Of a stretch of DNA of 64,000 bases, positions 1-13,149 are shown piece by piece (the first letter of the stretch is position 1; every line of letters starts with the position of its first letter). The stretch is taken from the NCBI GenBank assembly GCA_959347315.1, contig OY365815.1, forward strand, positions 902,501 to 966,500, in the 5' to 3' direction. The translations under genes were made by a program, and so were the position numbers. A model generated the notes under the pieces. That model ran no database searches. It had not been told where the DNA came from and saw nothing but the letters and a program-made list of their open reading frames with translations. This DNA is from Bimastos eiseni (taxonomy: Eukaryota; Annelida; Clitellata; Crassiclitellata; Lumbricidae).

Positions 1-1094
1 GAAATGATAACCTTGTGGTCTTGACAATATATCGATAAATTTTTAAAATAATCCAATTGCATTATACAGCTTGAAAAACAGAAAAATATTGTCAGCATAA
101 TTTTTGTAACGAAAATTTTATCAATTAGTCCAAAGTTATATATACAAATTCAAAGTTCAACAATAGAATTCGAACTTTCCAGCATATAACCATAACCACA
201 TGTTTTTATTATCAATCTCAAACAATTAAACACCAGACTAAGAGTGCATGAAAAAAACGGTAAAAAGAGGGATAATAGGGAAAGTAAACCTCTAAGAGAC
301 CGATTGGTCCGGCTAACAGGGCCTACCCTTTACAATTTTCTATTTGGCAACAGCTACATGCAATTGAAACATAAATCATCATCTTAACTAGTTAAATAAT
401 GCTGTCTGTGCATACACCATATATAGAAAGGGTAGTTAACAAATGTTTTTATGTTTTGTTAAACTCCAATAGTCCTGGATTGACGAGTATCGATTGGTAT
501 CATTTTCAAAGTGATGCGACCTATGTATTTAATAAAGAATTGTGTATATGTTCGTTTAATGTGTCTGAATGTCAAACCGCAACCAGTTACAAAATATATA
601 AATTGACGTGTGCTGTAAGGATTAAGGGCAGAAGTTCGTATAAAATCACTAGCACAAGCGCCAACTTTTGATTTTGATACAAAGGCAAAATTAACTCAAA
701 AATTTAAAAAAACCTTGAGCGCCACAGCGAGGTTTAATGCGGTCTCGGCGTAATGCGTGCACGCGCATGATTGTTAAAGCTGGTGAACTGACAAGTAGTA
801 GCACGTTGTTAACTCACTTGAGTCTTGACGGTTGATTGCTTTATTAATAGAGTTCTGTAGTCTATTAAAGCATGTACAGGCTCAATCGATAACTATCGTT
901 ACCACTGGCCAATAACATTGCCAAAAGATACCGGGGCAAAGTCATACTCTTGCCCTGGTAGCTTCCAAAGCAGAGGGCATACTAGAGTGTCCTGACTGAA
1001 AACCATGTTGGGTTAGACATAGTATGGCTTGTTTCATTATAAAATCACATAGTCCAACATACATAGTTTTTTTCAAGTATTTTTGAGAAGTAAG
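1..1094. other. AT-rich non-coding DNA
   Basis: I see no gene, RNA or mobile-element motif here. A 90-codon open frame at 399-671 has no recognisable domain and no splice or promoter context, so I do not call it. The stretch could hold the unseen 5' part of the glutamate-receptor gene, but nothing like a signal peptide is evident. Confidence 0.5.
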
Positions 1095-1674
1095 CTATTT
1101 GAGATCATGGGTTTTTAGTAGGTCAATGTTAACGTCTTCAATTATGTATACATCTTTGTTGTGCAAGGATAATAGAAGAGCATCAGTGAACGCAATTAGA
1201 TCGCTCCCCGGTGGTCTGTAGTACAGTTCCAGTGACAAAATAAGTGCCATTAGGAAGGGGGAACCTAAGATACAGTGGCTCGTAAGCCCATGTTTTATTA
1301 GTAAGACAACTGTCAGGTAAGGTATAGGAGTGAAAAGTAAGGTTTTGCTTAACAAAGAAGCCTGTTCCACCCCCTCCTCCCGTATGGCGGCATTTTAAAA
1401 TGAAGTTGTAACCTGTAATCATTATAGTATTAGCCAAAGAGTCATCAAGCCATATCTCTGTTACAGCTAAGATATCAATATTCAGAATATTTAGAAGGTA
1501 CTCTATGTGAGGGAGCTTATTGTAAATACTCCAGCAATTGATATGCATTAGTGACAGTAAACCCCTATTTCTCATAACATGAGGCATAATAGAAGTGCAG
1601 ATTTTATACATACATTCCGTGAGTCTTATAGCAAAGTAGTTGTAGTCAGGGTCTAGGTCGGAGTTATTTAACAA
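1095..1674 (-). pseudogene. Non-LTR retrotransposon endonuclease fragment (CR1/L2-like ORF2 start)
   Basis: The minus strand encodes a decayed apurinic-type endonuclease domain of a LINE ORF2. The early segment reads LMHINCWSIYNKLPHIEYLL followed by LAVTEIWLDDS, matching the LN-x-RSL-xNK and TETWL motifs that open this nuclease family. A glycine run follows where these enzymes have the GGG-V segment. After a frame change near 1260, a second frame carries YRPPGSD and later DVNID, the expected YRPP and GDFN-type motifs. The reverse transcriptase is absent, so the copy is truncated as well as frameshifted. It lies upstream of the first receptor exon found. CR1/L2/Jockey-type assignment is an inference from the motif spacing. 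Confidence 0.75.
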
Positions 1675-2752
1675 TGGGCGATTTGAGTCATTATCACCAA
1701 ATAAGTCGTCTCGGACCTTCCATTAGCGAACTAACCAAGTGGCACTTAGAAGATGGATATTATTTTTTTGAACCTGTATACCTTAAGTTATACTAAATTA
1801 TGACGTCATAACAGTGTAATGTAATTGAACATTTCTATAGCGCCCTTTCAAGATACCTACTCAGATGCTTAATTTCCGTATAAAGTAATAAAATGTTCTA
1901 AATAAAGATGACCTGAGTTTGATCGCAATTTTAAGGTAAGATAAACATTAAGGAGCATGAAGGTTTTTGAATGAATTTTCTCGCAGAAACCGATATATCG
2001 CACTCTTGAGTAATAACAATGATTAAGCGCTACCAGATTATCAGCAGTTAAACACATTATTGCTAATATTATCATTACTGTATCCTCGCACCCCGTATAG
2101 AATCTTACAACCCTCTGATTGACCTTATAGGTAAACATATAGTTTTACATAGGGCTGATAACGGTTAGTTTAATTCTAATAGTTTACGTTTGAAAAATTA
2201 ACGTTTAATGAATAGTTGATTTCGATTAAATCACAAAATGTTCTGTAGTTGCATTGGTCAGACAAATATATGACATTTCAATTATATTGGTACTGTAGGC
2301 TAGGGAATGTTTGTTCTGGAGGTGGTTCATAAGTAGGCCTAAGCGAAGTGGTATGCAAACAATTTGTCGCAATGAACGCAATAAACACAATCAGCATTTT
2401 CTAAAATTATTTCTGTTATCCAATAACTTAAATTCAAAATGCTCATGTTATCGACCTGATATGAATGTATGTTTACTTTAACAGCTTGATTACTATCTGC
2501 CGCCATATTTCAATGTTTACTGTCTTTATCGTTGCTACCAGACTTCCGGTGCATGTTAGTGATGGGTAGGAAATTTAAACGAATAATCGTTACAAGCATT
2601 TAATCGTTAAAATAAATTGACGATTAATCGGTTAATTAATCGTTAATTCCCACAGCCATAGTTTTAGAGGTAGGCCCTACTGTGTCTCCTCCCATTCACA
2701 CCATGTCAACAGTTTCTCCGCAAAATGGCGAATAACTGTGGTAATCTTTTAG
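1675..2752. other. AT-rich spacer with self-complementary ATTAATCG-type motifs
   Basis: No gene is recognisable. Between 2575 and 2650 short motifs of the type CGATTAATCGG and TTAATTAATCG recur in both orientations. They resemble the palindromic cores of small non-autonomous elements common in marine invertebrates, but no target duplication could be assigned. Confidence 0.4.
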
Positions 2753-2908
2753 GAGTGGTTGATGAGGCTGGAAGTGGAAGATCTCTGTTGAACCTGGTGT
2801 CTCGAGCCTGGGAAGAACTGAAGTCGTCAAGAATGGTCAATGGGGAAGACTTCCAGTTTGTTAAACTAGAGCCGCAATACAACTTTACAATCAACATCCT
2901 TATCGAAA
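2753..2908 (+). CDS. iGluR subunit exon: start of amino-terminal domain
   Basis: First recognisable exon of the ionotropic glutamate receptor, a ligand-gated cation channel of the plasma membrane. It begins after a TTTTAG acceptor and encodes VVDEAGSGRSLLNLVSRAWE, the first beta strand and helix of the LIVBP-like amino-terminal domain, then the second strand ending NFTINILIE. The end at 2908 precedes GTATTA and leaves one base. That base completes a codon with the two leading bases of the next exon (6986), and the spacing to the IGP motif there fits the family. An ATG at 2725 lies in frame, but it gives no signal peptide, so I prefer the splice acceptor. The upstream signal-peptide exon was not found. 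Confidence 0.6.
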
Positions 2909-3324
2909 GTATTACTATCTTCAAATCATTTTCTTGCGCGCATGTTTAAATGCGCGTGCGTGTGTGTATGTGCGTACGTGTGTATGTGTGTGTGTACAAT
3001 ATTTATGCAAGCATGACTGAATGCATACATATACTAATGTGTTTTAGCGCCACCGTCTTTGATACTTTCATCGTGGCGAATAACTGTGAAGATATGCAAG
3101 AGATATACAGAAAGAAGCGGAGGAAAGTGAAACGGGAAATCAAATGATTAAGTAGACTGCAATCGATGGTTGAAATCGATGCCTTATAATGTATCGTCAT
3201 TGATCTTATATCATCCTCGTTGTAATCCAAGTTACCTTCTGTTGGTGTAATCATGGCATCTAGAGGTGATTTTATAGTTCCACATGCTCTTCCCGCGCGA
3301 CCTGTCTGGCTCTTTCTATAAACC

Positions 3325-3422
3325 TCTTAAGACCTTCCTTTTTGACCGGGCTTGGGAGCGCCTTTGATTAGTCATAATAATCTTGAAGAGGCGCTATAAA
3401 AATTGGATTGATTGATTGATAT
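3325..3422 (+). repeat. LINE/SINE 3' tail (GAGGCGCTATAAAA type)
   Basis: A short sequence ending in GAAGAGGCGCTATAAAAATT followed by a GATTGATT run. The same end signature recurs near 6836, 25918, 39422 and 41516, and in reverse near 14000-14060. This marks a family of 5'-truncated retroposons sharing one 3' end and an A/T-rich short-repeat tail. Confidence 0.6.
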
Positions 3423-4157
3423 CATCACCATTATGAATGTCGTCGTCACCTTCGTTAAACAACCTACTGGTCAATATAGGCAGACTTAGTATTAGTTTGA
3501 TTCTGTAACTTGCTACTACTCCTTGAACATCTCATAGGTAAATGCGTCGTTTAGAATATATATACATATATATATAATTACTGGACACTTATATGTATAT
3601 ATATACATGTATGTATGTCCCCTATGACATAGTATAGAGATAATCACAGAGCGCCATGGATGGCATTACGCCAAATGGACGCTAGACCTGTATTTAACGC
3701 AAAAGTACTTCTGCCAAGATCCATTCCAGGATTCCTTCTCTCATTCCGAATACTCAACAACCGGAACTGATATTTTTATATCCGGTTCTTAGAGGATGGC
3801 GTAAGGCACTACACAGGCATCTGTAGCCAGACAGCTAGACACACAGTCAGAGGTAGATAGAGGGACTGCTGGCATACATTCTACTCAGGTGACCATTTTC
3901 CTAACGGTAAAATGCTTGTTTCAATGATAGGCTAAAGAGGTGTCGAATGCTTCTTTCCTTCCCTTTCCATGTTCCTCTTTCTTTCCATCTCATTCTTCTC
4001 GGTTGCTTCTTTTGTGCCTCATTCATTCCGCTCTCCCTCCTCCTCCTTCTCCTCCACCTTCTCCTCTTTCTCCTCCTTGTCCTCCTTGTCCTCCTCCTCC
4101 TCCTTTTACTCCTCCTCCTTCTCCTCCTTCTCCCCCTTCTTCTCCTCCTCCTCCTTC

Positions 4158-4357
4158 NNNNNNNNNNNNNNNNNNNNNNNNNNNNNNNNNNNNNNNNNNN
4201 NNNNNNNNNNNNNNNNNNNNNNNNNNNNNNNNNNNNNNNNNNNNNNNNNNNNNNNNNNNNNNNNNNNNNNNNNNNNNNNNNNNNNNNNNNNNNNNNNNNN
4301 NNNNNNNNNNNNNNNNNNNNNNNNNNNNNNNNNNNNNNNNNNNNNNNNNNNNNNNNN
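4158..4357. other. Assembly gap of 200 N
   Basis: Exactly 200 undetermined bases directly follow a CTCCTCCTT-type pyrimidine tract (4028-4157). The round length suggests a placeholder rather than a measured size, and the flank suggests that low-complexity DNA stopped assembly. Confidence 0.99.
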
Positions 4358-6739
4358 GACATGGAGTCACAACGTAGGCTTCGTAGGCAGAATGATGGAC
4401 TGAGTGATTGATAAGTTAGTGATTGAGCGAATGATTGATTGCTGTGGGAAGGCATCGGCTGTGAGTGAGTGGCGAGAAATTAGAGAGCGAATGAAAGGAA
4501 GATGACAGAAAGCTAGGTTAGGACACAAAATCACACAGACGGACAGACGGACAGAAGAGTAGGTTGTAATGTGACAGACAACGAGGCAAATACAGAAGCC
4601 TACCTAAAATGCGAACGTCGATCAAACAGGCAGGCAAACAGACAGATATATACACAGAGCCAGAGAGACTGATGAATGGACAGACAGACAGACAGACAGA
4701 CAGATGCAGAAGCAAACGGATACGCCTGGCATCAGTAGAACATTTTCAACTCCTACAATGCGTCTGCAGTCAAGGTTGAGTACATTTTGAGGAATATTCC
4801 ACGGGCGACTGAGCGTGCCCTAGCAGCGACCCTCGACTGAGGAAATGTATGGCCAGGAAATACGGACACATGCACATAGACGAACAGGCAGCCGTACTGA
4901 GAGATACTCCGGCAGGCCAACTGGACGTTTTCATTACAGAACGGTTGATTGTCTGACCAAGGACCGTTGAAAACACGTGTCAAATCAGGCGGAACAGATT
5001 TCGGAAGCGTTGATCCATGACGGAGCGTATGCAACGGATCTCAATTACCAGAATGTCGTCAACACTACGACTAACCGTCTCTTTGCTTTGAGTTTGAATC
5101 GTGTCTAATCCAAGAACGTTTACTAATAGATCCTGGTGTTAGCTGTTAACAACCACTGACGTTGCCGCTACTAACACCAACTCCACCATCAACGGCAGCT
5201 GCTGTACCACCTCAATGTCTCCACAGTATCAACGACGACCTTCCCCACCAAAACAAACCACGACCATCGTCACAGTTGTGGTTTCCCAACTGATATTTAT
5301 TCGTAATTAATAGTAACGATAGTAAGCCTTAAATTGCTATTGGTAGTAATTTAATTCCAGGAATAATTATTAGTAATTACTTAAACAATGATATTTACTG
5401 ATTGAACATTACGAGGTCTTTGTCCACGTGTTCTTCAGTTTATTTGGAGCCTGAATAGGTTCATCTATGCGAACTGGTCGAGTTTGAAATGTTGGAGCCA
5501 AATGTGGAGAAGATGAGAGTGGAATCTATAGAGTCATTGAACTATGCAGAACGGTTAAGAAGTGTGTAGTGATGAACTGACTCCAAGTGACAATGAGGTC
5601 ACTGCAGGCCTTGACCAGTGCTTTTTGTCCTATTTTCTCAACATCAGACAGTTCAGTTTAAGTCGAGTCCTATTATATGAGACAAATGATTTGAAAGTAG
5701 GAATGGAGTTTGATAAGAAAGGCAGCGACTGGCAGTGAACTTCTCGGTGGTTATGAGAATAAAATTTAAGTAGAAAGAAGCTGGATTCAGCTTTCAAACT
5801 GCAGCAGATTCACCCACTTTGATCCTCTGCCTTTCTTAAAGAAGTTGATCAGTTCGAGTGCATAAGGAAGACGCCTCGTTTAATAAGAAAAGGAATCCAC
5901 TAAAAAATTATTAACTCAATTCTTATGAAGAACGTTTGGAGTTACACCCAGAGCGAATTTGTTTTATGGGACCACAAAACGAGAACATAAATTTCATATG
6001 GAATTTCTGCTTTCAAGGAGGCGACAAATGATGAAATAGCCTTCGATCCAACAGATCTTAGGAAAAGGGAACCGGAAAAGAGAGATCTTATCGGAAATCG
6101 GAAGAGTTCAAAGTTGATCTGGAGGCACAAAACGGTCGTTGCGAAGGAAGAGGCCAGACATCGCATCAATCAGGATTTTATGTAAACTGCATCAAAATGA
6201 CCGGCGAGAAGAAAAATTTGAACAGACTTCGAGATTAGCAAAAGCAGATATAGGTGTTTAACAGAGGGCTTCATGTTATGGTCTCTCTAAGGACCAGGAT
6301 AGACGACGATAATCATTGTCTTCCATTCTTGACGTCGAGACCTTTAACTTTTGAGTGATTTTGCGAGTTTGGATTCCTGCAAATGATAGAAATAATCAGT
6401 TATCATTTAACCTCTTATTTTCACAGTTCTCCATGGTATATCATAATGAATAGTGAAATGCTATTCTTGTTATTTGCCCTATCTCAATAGATTATTCGTT
6501 CAACGGCTTTTGGCTAAATTCTGTTGAATATAATAAATTGCAAATTATTCACTACAATAAATGAAATCAGTTATCGACGTTCATTTTGTTCTATGATTTT
6601 TTTGCCATCAATTAAGAGCAGTGTTAGTTTTGTTTTGTAGTTGCTTCTCTTTGACCGTCTTAGAATCTATTAGTGTGTGTAAGTACATTGCGGTTGTCTC
6701 CAAGGGCCCACTCAGATTCTTTATATACTCACCTTAAAA

Positions 6740-6836
6740 CTGTACTTTTAGCCTTGCCGGGGTAGGGAGTGCTCCTGAGATAGTAGCCTTGAAGGAGCTC
6801 TATATAATTTTTCGTAATGAATGAATGAATATATTA
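6740..6836 (+). repeat. LINE/SINE 3' tail with GAAT run
   Basis: It shows the AAGGAGCTCTATATAATTTT end followed by GAATGAATGAAT, the same family signature as at 3325-3422. It lies about 150 bases upstream of the second receptor exon. Confidence 0.55.
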
Positions 6837-6985
6837 TAGGTATTTGACTGTTTATGTATAGTCTATAAAAGAGGCTAGCAGAGAACGTCTCACATTCTCG
6901 GCTCTTTTAACCTCTGACAAGAGCACCGGTATTTTCCCATCTAAATTTGCGCCATATAACTTTATTACACTGTCTTCTTTCCTAG

Positions 6986-7234
6986 CGTACATGCTAATTG
7001 GGTCAACGAACGCCTCTGTTATGATTGGACCGTACTCGCAGTCACATGTCATGGCTGCCGAGAAACTGGGTCTTCCGTTCCTATTGACCTCTGAACCGAA
7101 GGACGACTACTTCCGGAAGTCGAGCAGCACTGTCTACGTCTATCCGTCGACGAGGATTCACTTCCGGATCGTTGGAGATCTCGTTCGCGCCAAGAACTTC
7201 ACTTCCGTTGCTGTTCTCTATGACAAGAACGAAG
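6986..7234 (+). CDS. iGluR subunit exon: amino-terminal domain, central part
   Basis: A TTCTTTCCTAG acceptor and a GAAG|GTTAGG donor frame this 249-base exon, with phase 1 at both ends. It encodes NASVMIGPYSQSHVMAAEKL, the strand-helix holding the IGP motif typical of glutamate-receptor amino-terminal domains, then GLPFLLTSEP and YVYPSTRIHFRIVGDLVRAK, and ends on the strand SVAVLYDKNEG. In the family these segments line the first lobe and enter the second. The single base left at 7234 joins GT at 13659 to give Gly, which confirms the phase match with the next exon. Confidence 0.85.
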
Positions 7235-9529
7235 GTTAGGATTACTGACCCTTGGGCCAAGAGAGAATCAGGGTGATCGGGGTAGTACTGACTATGGTGG
7301 TTAGGGTGGTTCACCAATGCATGGAAAAAATAAAGTACAAGCTCTCAGTTTGTTAGACCTGTCAATAGTATTATTGAGGCATAATTTCAGCTTCTAATTC
7401 CAACCGAAAGACGGTGCTCAATGACTGTCTCACTTTGCCCAATATCGATAAAAGGACGTTAACTTTAGAAGTGAATGTGTCAAGCGTACATTCTGGTAAA
7501 AATGTATTTTATTTTAAAATAAATCAAATCTTAACTGAATTTTGACGATAGATGTGAAATTCGAACTGTTAGTCAGATTGATCTGTAAAATTTCAGTACG
7601 TTTGAAGTATTTAAAATGTCCAAAAAAATGTCAAAAAGATCATCCAGTCCATTATTGTCGATTGTTCTTGTCTTAAGACTTCAACACCCATGACGGTCTT
7701 AAGGCTCTAGGAACTGCAAGCCTTTGCAAGCATTGCATCAACAGCAGATTTCTTTGCTGTGTGAGAAGGGACAGTTTGCATATTTGCCTCAACCACTTGG
7801 AAAAACTGGTTCTTCTTTTAATTGGTGATGAATCGGTTGAATAATTATTCGAACAGCTTCACTTACCTCTCGGCCACAAATCAACTTCTGAATTATCTCT
7901 GCCTTGCTTGCAGTCCTCATTCAGTGCGGTGTAGGTGTATAGAGGATATCACCAATCTTCAGGTGTCCCTTTATTGTCAGGGAGCACTGATTTTGCAATA
8001 TCACCCAGGCAAGCCCCTCCTTCAACACAGTAGCATCATCTCTCACCTTACTTTCCTCTGGCTTTGCAGTAACTTGGTCGACAATCTTCGCCTTAACTGT
8101 TACAGGAAGTTGGTCTGAGAATAATGTCAGACCTACAGCCTCATATGCAAGGTGCCACAAATTGTTTTCTAGGTCCTTCCTGCCCGCAACGTTGATCTCA
8201 CGGTCAGTTGACTAACTTTTCTTAGATCAATCGTAAGTGACAGATCCTATCCTAGAGTTTCAGCAGAAAGTGGACCTTTTGACCATTTCTTTCTGTAACC
8301 AAGGACACCAAACTGCAAAAATGAACGAGTCAGTGTCTTCCTTCTTCGTTAGATTGAATACATCATGTTGATCATAAAAATGATAGAATTAGATGACATA
8401 CAGTAACTTGGTCAATCAACGTGCATGGTGAAATGGCCCAAAGGCTCTAGTAAATTTGGGAGGTTGATTTTCAAGAGCAGCCATTGTTAGCTTAATGAGT
8501 TCTTGGTTGTCATCTCTGATCTTCGAATGTGACCTTCTTTCAGCACTGTCCTTGAGAAAACATAGTGCTGGTTCCTGGAGGGCGTCAGCGTCGGATATGA
8601 CTTCCAGTTCTCGGAAGCTGTCATGTGTCATACCTTCTCAACTTCCCAATTTTAAAATCTCTTGAGAGATTGGTATATACGATGAAGTAGATAGACCACA
8701 GCACAATGGGAATATTTTGGTGAAAATCAATTCCATCACATGATGATGGCAGGCTAACCACAGGAGCTCTTGTCATATCTTGCCTACCAGCCTAATCCAA
8801 AAGCAGCAGAGTAGAAGGATCACAACCAATCGCTGCAATTAATTGGCACCACTAATCTCAATGCTTCATTTTGTGATCAGAAGTCTTATTTCTACCCAAT
8901 GCACTCGTCATTTGATGAGTGAAAAGCGGGCTAGTAATGAGGACAGTGAGCTGCCTTTAAATATGCAGACTTGGAGTTTTCAGTATTAGACTACTGGTTC
9001 AAAGTCTTCATCAGAATTGTTGGAGCTCAGGTAGTGGAAACTATTTGTTTTATCTAACAGGTAAAGCTCTGAAGCTGGTTTATACGATCAATTGACTGTT
9101 GGGTCTCTGTGGTCGTACATTCGCCTCAAGTTGCCACTGACGAACCCGTTCTTACATGTTCCCCAATGCATTGTCTTCTTTTGCTACATTGTAATAACTA
9201 TATGCATTTCTTGGTTCCTCTTTGATCAAACAGGAAATCACAATCTTAAGCAATCTTGATCAGTGAGAGGGCAATAGTAAGTAAATAAGAATTATTATAA
9301 AATAGAAACGATTTCACCCTCATCTTCGTGACAAATGTTGACCGAGTTACATGGCATCAAACTTAACGCCAATACTACCATATCGTAAAACTTACATTTC
9401 ATTGAGCACCGTCTTGCAGTTTGAATAAAAACTGAAATTTTGTTTCAAAAATACTATTGACAGGTCCAACAAACTGAAGGGGTGTCCTGGCTTATAGCTT
9501 GAAATTTATTTTTTTTATCACCCTAATGG

Positions 9530-9711
9530 CGGTGTTAGTGATCTTGGTGGTGTTAGTGATCTTAGTGGTGTTAGTGATCTTTGTGGTGTTAGTGACCTTG
9601 GTGGTGTTAGTGATCTTGGTGGTGTTAGTGATCTTGGTGGTGTTAGTGATCGTGGAGGTTTTTGTTGTGATAGAGCAGTTGTTGCTGTTGATATTGTTGT
9701 GTTTGTTGTTG

Positions 9712-9743
<32 letters not shown>

Positions 9744-9782
9744 GGTGGTGGTGGTGGTGGTGGTGGTGGTGGTGGTGGTGGT
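9530..9782 (+). repeat. 18-bp minisatellite passing into a TGG microsatellite
   Basis: Seven or so copies of an 18-bp unit (GGTGGTGTTAGTGATCTT) occupy about 9530-9655. A TTG run and then an almost pure TGG run follow to 9782. The units stay in frame, so both strands show long open frames that are not genes. Confidence 0.9.
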
Positions 9783-10423
9783 AGGTCCCTATTTGCAGTG
9801 ATGAGCACAAACTACTTGAAGAGTAATTAAAACGACTTCCTAACTACTTTCAAGATAAGTAGTTATTGATAATATTTAACTACTTTAGATGACAAGTAGT
9901 TATAACTATATTCAACACTTGATATTCAACATAAGCATTAAAAAATATCGAAAAACACAACGACATATCTATTTGTAGTTCCACTATTGATAGCACTGTA
10001 TCGTTACATTAATACAAGTAAATGCAAATGAAAACTATTGGATAGTATTATTATCTACTCTTGTAATGATAAATATATCACCTTCAGGGTTAAATGAGTC
10101 TCTCATAGGGGAGGGGTCAGTCTTTTAAAGATAAATACAAGCAGTTATTAATGTAACTCAGAATTCTAACTTGCTTTAGTTAGAGCCCCAGAATACCTCC
10201 TGGCCGCTTCAAACGATTGGAAGCTATCAATTACCTCAGGTCAAATAAAGTGGACCGTTCAATAGTTTTGGATCCTCTGCTCTCTAAAATATCACTGCAT
10301 ATCTCATCCTTGCTTTCGGCATCGGCCGTGTTTCTTCAATTCGATCCTCTGCTCAGATCTAAGACGACCATTCGGCTTCCCAGCTAGTAACAGAATGCCC
10401 AGTCTCTCTCTCTCCCTTGCCGT

Positions 10424-10454
<31 letters not shown>

Positions 10455-12389
10455 GTCTCTCTCTTACCTGTCTCTCATCTGTCTTTCTTCACTCGCCAAT
10501 GACCCCACTGGTGAGCCACTACTGCAGGTAAGCCAATTGGCCACATGTCATTTAGCCGGGTATTGGCTGTGTTCCTCAGCAGGCCACTGCACATTCCTTA
10601 ACCCTGGAATATTATAGCCAGTTAGCCACAAGCCCCCTCAGACGGATTTGCTCTAGCCTAGCCCCAACAATCCATATGTATGCAATTATACAGGTATAGT
10701 TCTACAAGAAACTCACTTCCTCACAATAGTATAGGCCCCTATGCACAAATTTCTAACGACACAGTTATGTGACGCATTTACTTATGAGCTACATGGACAA
10801 CGTCCATGCTTATTGTGAAATCACAGAAACTTGTGTAAGATGGAATTAGTAAATACTATATGTGAAAAAATGCAGCCAACGTGAAATATTGTAGTTAACT
10901 TAAAACTACTTGATAAGAATAGTTATAACTATTTCTTTAACTACGTTTTAAGAACTACTTATAACTACTAGGCAACTATACAGTAGTTTTAACTTGGCCC
11001 TACTAATTAATAACTAAAGTAATTAAAAGTGTCCATCATTGCCTATTATTTTGTCAAAAGACAATTGAAGAACATGCATCTGGTTGGTGACCTTTTAATG
11101 CGTGTTATTCGGTGGCATTCTATAAGGAAAACGTTCGCCTGGCGATTGATATCGGATTCGACGATCTATTCTGAGAAGTAATATTGAACGTAAAATGAGA
11201 ATACAAAGACATATGAAGGAACAGAGAGACGAGGACAGCGGAAGAGGAACACCGAAAGGTAGAACAATACGTGACAAACAGAAAATAGAGGTGAGAGAGA
11301 GAGACAGAGAGACATACACAGACAGAGAGACAGACAGACATAGAGAGGAGCAAAGGCAGAGAAGGAAGATGAACAAACAGAAGCATGAGCTGGAAGCAAA
11401 TAGAAGGAATAAAAGAAGCGTTGGGCAGCGGGAGGGGAAAGGAGGAATCTGAAGTTGAACCAATACGTGATAAGACGAGAGAAGGAACAGGATGAAGTGG
11501 CAGCCGGATAGTCATGCGTTAGGAAGAAAAAAAGAGAAATGGATGCGAGGAGGAAGAGAGGGAGAAGAGTAGGAAGAGACAGACAAAGAGGAACAGACAA
11601 GGAAGAAGAGAAGGAGAAGAACAGAAAGAGACAGACGAAGGGGAAGAGAGGGAGAAGATCAGGAGGGGACAGAGGATCGAAGAGGAGGTTTTGAAGGGTC
11701 CGGTCATGTCAACTAGGTGTGAGTGAAGAGGAGCAGTTCTTCAAGTCCAATGATCAACTGTGCAAACTGACTGACAGACTGACTGACAGGCTGACTGACA
11801 GACTGACTGACAGACTGACTGACAGACTGACTGACAGACTGACTGGCCAGCTGGCTGACCGAATAAATAATCGAACGAATGATGGACGAAGTTGCGAACG
11901 CAGACAAGGAATGACGCAAGAGACAGATATAGAAGGAGAGAAAGACATACGCAGAAACTGAGGCCCCAATCGTAGACGTCATAGTGTCTGTCTTACTGTT
12001 GGAAATGGTAGAATATGGTAGGAAATAGTAGAGGGAGGAGGTGGTGGATGAAAGTAAGAGATGGTAAAAGGAGCAGGTATGAGGCGGTAAGGGGAGGAGG
12101 AATGGAAAGAGGAGGTGGAAGAGGGAGGGGTGGTAAAGGAGGGGTGGATGGAGGACGGGTGGAATAGGGTGGTGGAATGAAGAGGTGAAACGAGGAGGGA
12201 GTGAAAGGAGGGGGTGGTAGGAGGAGAGGTAGAAAGAGGAGGAGGAGGAAGAGGAGCAATATATTTCCGACCAATCCGTCATATAGATCTACGACGCGAT
12301 TAGCTGATGTTGATGGCATGAAGGGGCGAACGAAGCGTTGCGTTGGCCGAAGAAGGGAGATAGTACAAACGAGATGGTCCCTGTGACAC

Positions 12390-12441
12390 GGAGGAGAAGA
12401 AGGATAAGGAGGAGGAGGAAGAAGAGGAAAATAAGGAGGAG

Positions 12442-12473
<32 letters not shown>

Positions 12474-12582
12474 AAATAAGGAGGAGGAGGAGGAGGAGGA
12501 GGAAGAGGAAAATAAGGAGGAGGAGGAGAAAAATAAGGAGGAGGAGGAAGAGGAGAAGGAGGAAGAGGAAAATAAGGAGGAG

Positions 12583-12614
<32 letters not shown>

Positions 12615-12828
12615 AAATAAGTAGAAGGAGGAGGAGGAGGAGGAAGAGGAAAATAAGGAGGAGGAGGAAGAGGAGGAGGAGGAAAGGGAAAATAAGGAGG
12701 AGGAAGAAGAGGAGGAGGAGGAAGATGAAAATAAGGAGGAGGAGGAGGAAGAGGAGGAGGAAGAAGAGGAAAATAAGGAGGAGGAGGAAGAGGAGAAGAA
12801 GGAAGAGGAAAATAAGGAGGAGGAGGAG

Positions 12829-12860
<32 letters not shown>

Positions 12861-12912
12861 AAATAAGGAGGAGGAGGAAGAGGAGAAGAAGGAAGAGGAA
12901 AATAAGGAGGAG

Positions 12913-12944
<32 letters not shown>

Positions 12945-13010
12945 AAATAAGGAGGAGGTGGAGGACAAGGAGGAGGAGGAGGAAGAGGAAAATAAGGAGG
13001 AGGAGGGAGC
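12390..13010 (+). repeat. Purine-only GGA/AAATAA-rich tract
   Basis: About 620 bases of nearly pure purine built from GGAGGAGGA blocks separated by GAAGAGGAAAATAAGG modules. Only scattered T residues interrupt it, mainly within AAATAAG. Its complement is pyrimidine-rich with mirror symmetry, the composition that can form triplex (H-DNA). Confidence 0.9.
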
Positions 13011-13149
13011 AGTGTGCTCTGCAGAGAAGGAACCGATCGACTGTGGTTGTCCTACACATCTGATGCTGCACCAGACCAATGAACCAAAAATCATCTCTGA
13101 AATATATTTATCACACCCACCTATCACGTTTCTTTGCGATGACTCCAAT

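Larger units (their letters stand above)
2909..6985. other. iGluR intron with repeats and an assembly gap
   Basis: Non-coding apart from repeats. It holds a GT/TA-rich patch near 2955-3000, a LINE-type tail at 3330-3420, TA repeats around 3556-3612, a pyrimidine tract (4028-4157) running into the N gap, and short GACA/GACAGACA runs at 4540-4705. From 4760 to 6700 I see no gene, only ordinary AT-rich sequence. Confidence 0.5.

Noticed and set aside
2725..2752. ATG at 2725 as receptor start
   Set aside because: The resulting N-terminus has no signal peptide, which an extracellular amino-terminal domain needs; the TTTTAG acceptor at 2752 fits better.
3901..4455. Several frames spanning the N gap
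   Set aside because: They consist of low-complexity sequence and undetermined bases.
9499..9808. Val-rich and Pro-rich frames of about 100 codons
   Set aside because: Products of the GGTGTTAGTGATCTT and TGG repeats.
12289..13148. Open frames of 240-280 codons on both strands
   Set aside because: They lie in the purine tract and encode only Arg/Lys, Ser or Leu/Phe runs; composition keeps them open.
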